The notes beneath the pieces are model-generated. The model was not told where the DNA came from, searched no databases, and was given only the letters and a program-made list of their open reading frames with translations. From NCBI GenBank assembly GCA_038502055.1, contig JAXRKN010000020.1, positions 310,001-374,000 on the forward strand: 64,000 nt of DNA, in the 5' to 3' direction. The stretch's first letter is position 1; every line of letters starts with the position of its first letter. A program made the translations under genes and the position numbers. The stretch comes from Tanytarsus gracilentus. Taxonomy: Eukaryota > Arthropoda > Insecta > Diptera > Chironomidae. This document shows positions 32,507-40,995 of this stretch, piece after piece.

Positions 32507-34231
32507 CTAAAGACACAAAGCACATTTAAAACATTTTGCAGCAATTCCAGCGGCGAGCAAAGCCAAAAATAAAACAACTAAAATCCAATAATTAAAACTC
32601 GAAGCTAAAACTGGAATTATTTCAGGTTTTTCTTTCTCCTTCACGACATCTCGAAGCTTTTCCATGTTTTTGAAGAAAACATTTTCATTCAGTTCTGAAA
32701 TTTCTCCACTCACTCGTTTCTTGAGTCTTTCAGCATCGAATCCAGTTTCTAAAACTTTCTCAACATTAAATTCAATTTTATTCATCTGAGTTGGAACTAA
32801 TTTAAAGTTTTCGTGACTCGCTGAACATCCGGAAGGCAAAAAAATTATTCCGCTTTCAAAAAGTTCTTCAAATTTTTCATTTCCATCGCAAATCACTTTA
32901 ATGTTCTGAATTTGAGGTGAAAAATAGAAGAATTTTTCATTCGAAAGTCGAACAATCGAAATTTTCTTCATCTCCACAAATTTCAAGTCGCAAATTTTGT
33001 CATCAATTATTTTTTCATTCAAAGCTTTTGTGACGCAATCGTCAGCAAATTTATAAATCGCCGATTGCGGTTCACACAAATAAATTGAGTCACTTGTGAG
33101 ACATTCATCGAGTGAATTAAACATCGCATAGTCATTTGAGCGAGAAATAAATTTCCAACCGACTTTGGTGACGATGAGGGATGAATTGAATCGAGCTGGA
33201 AATTCTTGAATTTTGTAGAGAGTTCGAGGGACTTTTTCCACGATTGGAATGTTGAGGGTGAAAATTAGGTGAGTCTAAAAAAATTAGGTAAAATTAATTA
33301 ATTTTATTAAATTAGGGTAAACACTCTTAGTTTTGATATGCACATAAATTTGGATTTTTTAAATTTACCTCAATTTCTAAAATTAACTTTATAAAATTAG
33401 GGTAAACACTCTTAGTTTTGAAATGCACCTAATTTTTAATTTTTATATTCACCTCATTAAATTCATGCGTCGCTTTAATATTGTAAAAATATTTATGAAT
33501 CGCGTCATACGGAAGTTCTTCACTGTCCATTGTTTTGTCGTTAATTTCACTCAATCTTTCCTGAAACTCTTCAAAACTCACTAAATGATTGTTTAATCTT
33601 TGTTGGGTTTGTAACGTGATTATCGCTTCAATTCTCGTCTCTATTGAAACTGTTCGTGTGTGCATTTCTTGCCGAATTATTTTCTTCTTAAAGTCATTGA
33701 ACACCAATTCGTTAATTTCTTTTGTGTCTTTGAGATCTTTAACGTGATAGGCAAGATTTTTTGATACGTTATCAATGAATAATTTCATTTCATCCAAATC
33801 TTTGACTAAATTTGGAATTTGGCGTTTTTTTCGTGATTGCTTTGTGACTGTAATTGATTCCAAGTCATTAGTTATATCCAAAATTTCGAGTCTCTTTAGT
33901 TCAATTAATTCTTTAATTTCGTCCATATCTTTGAGATATTTTCCGTCGTTCGTGAAATTTGCCTTGAACATTTCAACCGCTTCTGATGCTATTCGAATGT
34001 CACGCTCGATTTTGGTTAAATCTTGGGCGAATTTTATTTCGTGATATTTTGTAATAAGTTTGACGCTTCCAATTTCCTCAAAATTGAGGCCGTGAAGTTC
34101 GCCATGGTGATGGATTTTGTAGTCGGCAGTGAGGATGGATGGGATGAGGGTGAAAATGCTGGAAATATTAAAATATTTTTAATTTTTCTTATTTTTAAAA
34201 TTATTAAACTTACAGGAAATATTTTTCCATC
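32507..34231 (-). CDS. Envelope / baculovirus-F-like membrane glycoprotein, probably domesticated
   Basis: Exons 34231-34215, 34158-33453 and 33274-32507 encode an intact frame of 496 residues. It has a signal peptide, an ectodomain with a tetrabasic RKKR furin-type site about 130 residues in, heptad-like helical sequence after that site, a Cys-containing distal region, and a single C-terminal membrane segment (YWILVVLFLALLAAGIAA) with a Cys-rich tail. This order matches the insect errantivirus envelope / baculovirus F superfamily, which includes host genes such as Drosophila Iris. No gag, pol or LTR is adjacent. The two introns and the clean open frame suggest a host gene. Family assignment rests on architecture rather than a search. 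Confidence 0.7.
33306..33436. repeat. Direct repeat inside an intron of the envelope-like gene
   Basis: The sequence AAATTAGGGTAAACACTCTT with about 20 further bases occurs twice, about 90 bp apart, within the second intron. This is a small tandem duplication. Confidence 0.8.
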
Positions 34232-34464
34232 TTGTCGAGATTCGCTTTAAAACTAGATTAAATTTTATTTAATTTAAAACTCGTTGATTAATTTTTGATG
34301 ACTTACGAACGAGTCATTTTATTTTATTACTCATTTACTTTTAGCCTAAGCTAAAAAATTTCATAATAAATTTTTAGTTCTAATCCAAAAAATATTTAAT
34401 GACTCACAAATTAAAACTTTTTAATTAAATTAAATCTTCAATTTATTTGAAAAAATTTAAAAAT

Positions 34465-35949
34465 TTAAATCCCAACACAAAATTCATCAAAATTTTCAGA
34501 CACACATCGACACTGACTTTTATCCCAAATGAAACCTTCAATGCACATAAAATTTTGAACGCAAATTTTCGGTCTGCATTGACATTTTGCATGATCGAAT
34601 CCAAATTTGCATTTAACAAATTTCGCGTTCTCACAAAGACAACTGCAAGAGCTTTCATCAAAATATCTTTGAATGCCGTTGACTGGTTTACATGGATATT
34701 TTTTAGCACAGACACATTTGCAGGTGTAAGGATCCCAAACGAAGCCAGGCGCACACTTACATGTGTAGAAACATTGACAGTCGCAGGTCTAAAATTATTA
34801 TAAAAATTATAAAAATTTAATAACAATTATAAAAATTATTAAAATTATTAAAATTATTAACATTATAAAATTTATAAAAATTATAAAATTATAAAATTTA
34901 TAAAAATTATTAAATTTATAAAAACTAAAACTTAAATTTTCCACTTAATATTTCAAAAATTTCCTCGCATCCCTTTTTCTCACCTCCTGATTCCAAATTT
35001 TATTTTCACAGCATTTTCTCTTTTTACTCAAACACTCGCATCCACAATTTCTTTCGTTCCAGAACTTCAAGACCGAACCGCAATCAAGTTTCTCGCCACA
35101 ATCGCAGCCGCAAATTGTTTCATTCCAAACTTGAGGTTTAGTGCAATCACGACATTCCTCACGACATTCACATTTACAAGTTTCGTGATTCCAAATTTGA
35201 TTTTCTGGACATTTTAAAGCTTTTGTGCAATCGCACTTGCAAGTTTTTGGATTCCAAACTTGATCGCAGGGACATTTTTGAGGTCGACAAACCCATTTGC
35301 AGTCGGGATATGGCAACCATTGATTCGCTGGATAGGGTGGTGGCCAAATTGGATCGCAAACTCTCATCACGCAATTACAGTCGAAGTCTCTGGGTTCACC
35401 ATTTGGACATTCTGGAAGGTTTGGATCGCAAATAAAATCGCAAGTCGGATATCCAGCCCAGATTTTATTTGGTGGAGGCGGAAAAGGTGGATCGCAATTT
35501 ACTGACGAACATTGACAGAATTCTTCAAGTTTTCTTGGCTGTCCATTCTCGCAAACTTCTTTAATACACTCAGTGCATTGACATTTGGGAAATCCAAGCC
35601 AATTTCCACAGCCATAAGCTGGATCACAAACAATTTGAATGCATTGACAAGACTCTTGATCCCAATCTCCGATTTGACTGCAGTCGAGTGGTTCGCAAGG
35701 TTTAATTGGACAGTCACAAAGTGGAATTTTTCTAATCTGTCCACTCGCGCATGGTGTTTTAATGCAATCAATGCAAGTGCAATTTGGAAAAGCTACAAAT
35801 TTAGTGCAATTCGGATTCGGACTGCAAGTTTTTGATTGTGTAGACACTTTTGAGATTGCTGTTAAAAAAATTATTAGAGAAATTTTGAATTTTTTGGATT
35901 TTGACTCACAAATTAAATTTAAAACTAAAATTAAAAAAATTCTTCTCAT
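34465..35949 (-). CDS. Cys-rich secreted protein of the Balbiani-ring-like cluster (5)
   Basis: Exons 35949-35910, 35858-34984 and 34788-34465 encode 412 residues, the largest of the family. The first intron is only 51 bp and open in frame, so an unspliced transcript would add 17 residues to the signal region; splicing is favoured because the paralogues have this intron. Units include WDQESCQCIQ, CDPAYGCGNWLGFPKCQC, CDPPFPPPPNKIWAGYPTC, CDPNLPECPNGEPRDFDC, WNPKTCKCDC, WNHETCKCEC, WNETICGCDC, WNERNCGCEC and WDPYTCKCVC. The CxCxC spacing is of BR3 type. Exons 2 and 3 align with those of gene 2, so the pair arose by duplication. Confidence 0.86.
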
Positions 35950-36275
35950 TTTTTTTATTGAACGTCTTTAAGTGAAAGTTTTTAACTGACTGATAAAGCC
36001 TCAAGTAAAACTTTTATATAATTTTTTAACGTTATTTTAAATCACGAACTTCGTGAGATTTAATTTAATTTCCTATTTTGTTTTTTAAACTTGTCCTTGA
36101 AAAAACTCAGAGATGGACAATTACATAAAATGGAGTAAAACTTACATTAAGAAAAATTCGCAGAAAAATTTTTCCCATCTAAGTGAGTCAACCCCCTGCT
36201 TATGACAAAAAAATAATTTTTAATTTTATTGTTATTTTATTTTTTAAATTTAATATTAAAAACTAAAAAATATTT
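35950..36275. other. Spacer with MITE remnant
   Basis: 326 bp between Cys-rich gene 5 and a small secreted-peptide gene; contains a MITE-like fragment at 36108-36180 and no gene. Confidence 0.5.
36108..36180. mobile_element. Degenerate hAT-like MITE fragment
   Basis: Begins CAGAGATGGACAATTACATA and ends near TTTCCCATCT, the two ends of the family seen at 48228 and 50623. Confidence 0.5.
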
Positions 36276-36686
36276 TTAAATTTTCTTCTGCACACTCGCG
36301 TTATCTCTTCGCGCTTCCAAAGCATCAAGCATGTTAATTACAACATCAATTGCTGTTTTAGCAAGATTCAAAATATCTTTCAAGTTTATTCGAGGTCGAT
36401 CTTGTCGCTTGACTCGTTGATGATGCAAGAAAAATTTAAATCCTTGATCATTATTCAGAAAATTGTTCAAGTTTTCCAGAATTTTTTCATTGTTGATGGG
36501 ATGAGCGGAAACTTTCTGTAAAACAATAATGAAAAATTGACTTTCATTTGATTTTATTTTATTTCGCGTACGATTTTCAATCAAGTGAAACTTTTCGTGT
36601 TTATTTAAAAATAATTAAAAATTAAAACTTACAGAAAATAAAAAGCTACAGGTTAAAATTGCAAAAATCAACAATGCGAATTTCAT
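36276..36686 (-). CDS. Small secreted prepropeptide with dibasic cleavage site
   Basis: Exons 36686-36633 and 36515-36276 encode 97 residues. Signal peptide MKFALLIFAILTCSFLFSKV; a pro-region of about 35 residues (HPINNEKILENLNNFLNN...); a furin-type RVKR followed by Gln; then a mature segment of about 45 residues containing a likely amphipathic helix (LKDILNLAKTAIDVVINMLD) and a charged tail. This layout is typical of antimicrobial or neuropeptide precursors. No cysteines are present in the mature part. No family is recognised; antimicrobial function is a guess from layout. Confidence 0.75.
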
Positions 36687-37002
36687 GTCTGAAAATTTTG
36701 CAGTAAAAAATCAAAAAATTAAACGAAATTTATAAAAAATCCACAAACAAGAACTGAAAATTGTGAACTGAATAAATTTTTAAAAAAATTCTTTTAGAGA
36801 AAATTGAAGTCAATTAAAACCGCAAGTGAACCATGAAGTTCATGAAAATTAAATTTTTGTTCGTGAAATAATTTTTGCTAGTTACCAAACAGAGTTAAAT
36901 ACACTAAAATGTAGATTTAAAGAAATAATTAAAATAAATCTTTAAAAATTATAGAAAAATTTTATTTTCCCTCAATTATTTAATATTTTTTCTCATTTTA
37001 TT

Positions 37003-37530
37003 TCAGAATCTTCGAGCTCTTCTCATTCTAGCGATAATATTTGAGTCAACATCGTTTCCACCAGCAGCACTTCCTCCATTATTATTAGTATCGAGAGTGT
37101 TCAAAAGCGTTCTTGCAATTTGTAAAATTTGACCAATGTCAGGACCACCAGAACCACTCGGAGCTCCTGGAAAGCCGCCGGCTAAGCTGCTGAATGGACA
37201 CTAAAAATTGTTTTTAAATAATTATTAATTAAAATGATATAAAAAATAAAATTTACTTGACGCGCTGCTCTTTTAAGTTCATGAAGCTCGTTGTAGATTT
37301 TGTCAATGTGATCGACTTCGTTTTCTTCATCATCGATTGGAATTCCGAAAGATTTCTAACAAAATTTCAAATAAAATTTTTCAATTAAATTTTATTTTAT
37401 TTTTTCCTCAATTTGTGGATTTTAAAAAATTAGCGAGGCCTGAAAACTTCAATTGAAAAAATTATTAAAAATTATTTCTTACTTGCACTGCAAAAATTAT
37501 TAAAAACCCAAAAATTACAACTTTTAACAT
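37003..37530 (-). CDS. Small secreted protein with Gly-rich C-terminus
   Basis: Exons 37530-37483, 37355-37257 and 37200-37003 encode 114 residues, all introns phase 0. Signal peptide MLKVVIFGFLIIFAVQ; an acidic middle (DDEENEVDHIDKIYNELHEL) ending in KRAARQ; then CPFSSLAGGFPGAPSGSGG, a helix-like stretch (DIGQILQIARTLLNTLD) and a basic end (MRRARRF). The acidic pro-part, basic cleavage site and helix echo the neighbour at 36276-36686, though sequence similarity is weak. Unrecognised; a processed peptide is plausible. Confidence 0.72.
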
Positions 37531-38173
37531 AATATTAATTTCTCAACTTTTACTTTAAACTTGAAACAAAATTTTGACGGTTTTTCTCAATGACACATGA
37601 TTTTTATACTCAAAATTAATCGAAAATGTTATCAAAATTATTTTTTAATTATTCGCTCGAGAGAGACGGGAAGTAAAAAAGTCATTAAAACTTTTTCGTG
37701 TGTCGTCATCGATTTTAAAGTTTTGATGACTTGCAAGTTTGAGTGAGATAAAAAAATATCGTGAAAAATTGAAAATTTTAAGTTCGTTAATTTTTAAATA
37801 AATTATTTTAGAAGTTTCGTCAAAATAAAAAAATATCACTAAAAATTTAAAAACCAGCGTTTAAAAATTTTATGTTTTTAATTTTTATATTAAAAAACAA
37901 TTTTTTAAGGAGAATTCGTTAAAAAAAATAATTCATGAAATCGACTTCACACGACATAAAATGAAAAAAATTTTCATTGTTTTCTTTGAATCTTTTTTTT
38001 AATATAATAAAATGCATTAACATGTTTATGTTAAATTTATTAATTGTCCTCTAATAAATTTTGCTATAAAATTCCACCCCAAAGAACTTTTTGCTTCAAT
38101 CGTTAGTAAACTTTTCAATTTATCGCACATAAAAATTAATCGACATCTAAGAGATTTCGTTGGAGATTTTGCA
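37531..38173. other. Spacer between divergent genes
   Basis: 643 bp between a minus-strand and a plus-strand gene, so both promoters should lie here. No motif is distinct enough to call. Confidence 0.5.
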
Positions 38174-38739
38174 ATGATCCTGACAGGTGTGCTTTGGATG
38201 ATTTTAATCCCTTTGGTTTGTGTCTCTGGATTACCAGCAAATAAATTTAAAATTTATCACTTTACGTAAGTTGAAATAATTTAATATATAAATTATAAGT
38301 GAAAAGTTAAGGGTTGGAAAATTTTGTTTAATTTTTTTCTTTGAACTTTCTAAAATTGATTTAAATTTGAAATTTTTTAAAAATTAATTTAAAATCAACC
38401 TAAAAAATATTTATTAATTTTTTAAGCACCAATGACTCAAATTCACACCGTGACGAAACTGGTTATTTAGTTGATGGCTTTTTGGTTGTTGTTGGAGCTT
38501 ACCAGTACATCGGAGATGATCGTTTCATTCACACTACAAAATTTATTGCCGATAAAAATGGATACAGAGCAAAATATTCACGAATGAAAGTGACGAGCTT
38601 AAATTGGCATCAAAATGATCAACATGAAGTGAATTTACACGATGCTTATCAAATTTTTCCTGGAGAAATTTTAAATGAAATTGATCTGAGTGAAAATTTT
38701 GATTTTGGAGTTTTGATTGATGAATTGCAGTCACCGTAA
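38174..38739 (+). CDS. Divergent RR-type cuticle protein
   Basis: Exons 38174-38265 and 38427-38739 encode 134 residues. Signal peptide MILTGVLWMILIPLVCVSG. The central region (GYLVDGFLVVVGAYQYIGDD, then FIADKNGYRAKYS) fits the R&R chitin-binding pattern G-x-Y-x-Y ... ADxNGY, with IADKNGY in place of TADENGY. The C-terminal third (LNWHQNDQHEVNLHDAYQIF) is unrelated to known cuticle repeats. Chitin binding is likely but less certain than for the gene at 13979. Confidence 0.72.
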
Positions 38740-38811
38740 AATTTCTTACTCGAGATGGAAATATTTTTAAAAATTTAAATTTATTTTTGAGTTAAATTCT
38801 CGACCAAAATT

Positions 38812-39531
38812 CTAACTCCAAATTAATTTATTTAAAACAATAAAAATCAAAAACATAAATTCAAAATAGTTATCTAAAATTCCTCCCGAGTTTGGTGTGG
38901 TTTCATACTCAGTAGTTGTCTCGATTTCATCACTGCAATTTACTCGCAACGCGTCTTTTAAATCGGGAATTTCCGAAGGATTCAAAGCCGTTTGATTTAT
39001 GCACAAATTATTCTCAAAGTAAACACTTTCTAAATCCTGTAAATTATCAATCAAACCTTCACCCACGCGCTTGATTTGATTTGATGGAAAATTTATGAAT
39101 TTCATGCTCGGCGTTGAAGCGAAAAAATTTCCAGGAATTCTTTCAAGATTTGAGAATTGATGACGGTAATAAATGAGCTTCGGATATTCGTCGAGTTCAT
39201 CGCCATTCAAAAAAGTTATGTCACACTTGCTAAAAATAAAAGCGATCACGTTCGGGAATAAATTTGAGATTCCTTTCGGAATTGTTGAGAGATTAAATTG
39301 TGGACAGTCGTCAGATCCAAAAATTGTCACATTTACATCAGCACTTGAAAGGTTGCTCAAGTGCGTGCCATTGAATCCCGTGACATGAGTTGAATTATCA
39401 GAAAAATCCACAAATTTCACATCGCAAGTGTAAACTCGTTTCAGAATGCTCCAATCGTAGAGATTAAAGTCACACGATAAAAGAATTCCACTTGCACTCG
39501 AAATTAAAAAAATGAGGATAAAATTTTTCAT
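38812..39531 (-). CDS. Secreted or membrane-anchored leucine-rich repeat protein
   Basis: A single 239-codon frame. Signal peptide MKNFILIFLISSASG; N-terminal Cys-containing segment (LLSCDFNLYDWSILKRVYTC); LRR units (IPKGISNLFPNVIAFIFSKC, LIYYRHQFSNLERIPGNFF, MKFINFPSNQIKRVGEGL); a C-terminal cap with two cysteines; then a hydrophobic end (FEFMFLIFIVLNKLIWS) suggesting a GPI signal or membrane anchor. It is the signal-peptide-bearing paralogue of the LRR frame at 11031-11603. Partners are unknown. Confidence 0.85.
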   Translation of the reverse strand: MKNFILIFLISSASGILLSCDFNLYDWSILKRVYTCDVKFVDFSDNSTHVTGFNGTHLSNLSSADVNVTIFGSDDCPQFNLSTIPKGISNLFPNVIAFIFSKCDITFLNGDELDEYPKLIYYRHQFSNLERIPGNFFASTPSMKFINFPSNQIKRVGEGLIDNLQDLESVYFENNLCINQTALNPSEIPDLKDALRVNCSDEIETTTEYETTPNSGGILDNYFEFMFLIFIVLNKLIWS

Positions 39532-39813
39532 TTTTATTTCTTTAAAGTATTGAATTGAACTAAATTGAGTTTTAAATTTTTTAAGCTTTTAATCTTATCA
39601 AAAAAAATTCAAGAGGTTTTCACTTAAAAATTATCAAAAAAGTTGTAAAATAAATTTTTGGAGTTTTTAATAAAAAATAAAAACTGATTAAAATAAAAAG
39701 TTTATAGAAAATTCTATAAACAGCATCCGTAGAACGTAAAGCTGAACTAGAGGATGATTTTTGAGGAATTTAATTAAATAAAAAATATTAAAAAAGAAAT
39801 CGCCAAGTTTTTG
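39532..39813. other. Left arm of inverted duplication
   Basis: From about 39710 the sequence is the reverse complement of two separate segments of the NACHT locus: 44931-44983, then 40955-41004. It has no gene. The tRNA gene follows immediately. Confidence 0.7.
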
Positions 39814-39911
39814 CACTCCGTGCCGGACTTGAACCGGCAATCTCCAAATTTTCTTCCAGTTTACTTCGCTCTATAGAAGTCTGGCGCGATATCCACTTTC
39901 GCTAACGGAGC
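39814..39911 (-). tRNA. tRNA-Arg (anticodon TCT), intron-containing, copy 1
   Basis: Reads 5' GCTCCGT, D-stem GCGA/TCGC, anticodon stem CCAGA/TTTGG, loop CTTCTA|A with anticodon TCT, T-arm GCCGG TTCAAGT CCGGC, and acceptor ACGGAGT with discriminator G. A 24-nt intron lies one base after the anticodon, the standard nuclear tRNA intron position. Mature length is 74 nt before CCA. It is identical in structure and nearly so in sequence to the plus-strand copy about 1 kb away. The A-box TAGCGAAAGTGG and the T-loop B-box form the internal promoter. Confidence 0.9.
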
Positions 39912-40141
39912 GACTTTTCGGCTGTGAGTGATCGACGGTTAATTTCATTTTCATTTTAATTTATGCTTTAAAATTTAATTCCGGATCTTTTCAATTGCAC
40001 TCGTTTTATTTGACAACTGCATTTTAAAAATAAATAAATTTGTCAACTCATTAAGAAAATTTGACTTAGACATCTGTCTTAATTTTTTATCGTGTTTTTC
40101 TAAATTGTTTTCAGTTCTATTCAACAAATTCAATCGAGAAG

Positions 40142-40587
40142 ATGCTTAAAGTTTTTATCACGCTCTGTTTTTTTGTCTACGTCATTCACGCTGCGTACGA
40201 TCAAAGATGTCCAAGGTTCGAGCCTTACTCAGATGAGAATGAAGAAACAATCAAAATTGTCGAGGACTTTAATGATCCATCGAAATATTACGTTTGTGGA
40301 GTTGAAAATGATTTGAGATGTGAGTAAATTTTTTTTAACTTGAATTAAAAATTAATAAAAAATAGATAATAATTTTTCAGAGTTGGTAACAAATTAATTA
40401 ATTAAAAACATTTTAAATTTAATTTAAAAATTTAAAAATTATAAATTCACTTTAAATTTTTTTAGTGATCGAAAGATGTCAACCAGGCTTCAAATTTAAT
40501 CGAGGAAAAGTTGGAAGGACAACTGTCGAACTTTTCAGCAGAGATAGAGCAAAATTTTGTCTTCAACGCGGGTCGGATGAAAGTTAA
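40142..40587 (+). CDS. Small secreted chitin-binding (CBM14-like) protein
   Basis: Exons 40142-40319 and 40466-40587 encode 99 residues. Signal peptide MLKVFITLCFFVYVIHAA; then a single reduced peritrophin-A-like domain: QRCPRFEPYSDE, DFNDPSKYYVCG, ERCQPGFKFNRG and FCLQR. Spacing F-x-DP-x-YY-x-C-G ... C-x-PGF-x-F is typical of CBM14. The intron after the VCG segment is at the same place as in the genes at 21-25 kb. It lies between the two inverted tRNA-Arg genes. Confidence 0.8.
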
Positions 40588-40853
40588 AAAATATTTTTGA
40601 AAAATTAAATTAAAATTTTATTTGTTATATTTTTTTATGCTGGCTCATAAAAATTGTTAAATAAAACTTTTGATGCTTAAAAAGGAAAAAAAATATTAAT
40701 AAAATTTATTTGAGTAAAAATTCCATCATCCTCTCGTTACGTTCCACATTCCATTATTCGACTTCGTCACCATTTGATTAAACAAATTTGTTAATTTTAA
40801 TTATTTGTCACCTTTTGATGTTGACGTTAACGATCACTCACAGCCGAAAAGTC

Positions 40854-40951
40854 GCTCCGTTAGCGAAAGTGGATATCGCGCCAGACTTCTATAGAGCGAA
40901 GTAAACTGGAAGAAAATTTGGAGATTGCCGGTTCAAGTCCGGCACGGAGTG
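40854..40951 (+). tRNA. tRNA-Arg (anticodon TCT), intron-containing, copy 2
   Basis: Acceptor GCTCCGT (40854-40860) pairs with ACGGAGT (40944-40950). D-stem GCGA/TCGC, anticodon arm CCAGA CTTCTA with a 24-nt intron at 40892-40915, T-arm GCCGG TTCAAGT CCGGC. A run of T residues at about 40967-40974 is a likely pol III terminator. It is in inverted orientation to copy 1. Confidence 0.9.
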
Positions 40952-40963
40952 CAAAACTTGGCG

Positions 40964-40974
40964 ATTTCTTTTTT
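40964..40974 (+). terminator. Pol III T-run terminator of tRNA-Arg copy 2
   Basis: TTTCTTTTTT follows the tRNA 3' end by about 13 nt. The inverted copy on the left has the same run. Confidence 0.6.
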
Positions 40975-40995
40975 AATATTTTTTATTTTTATTCC

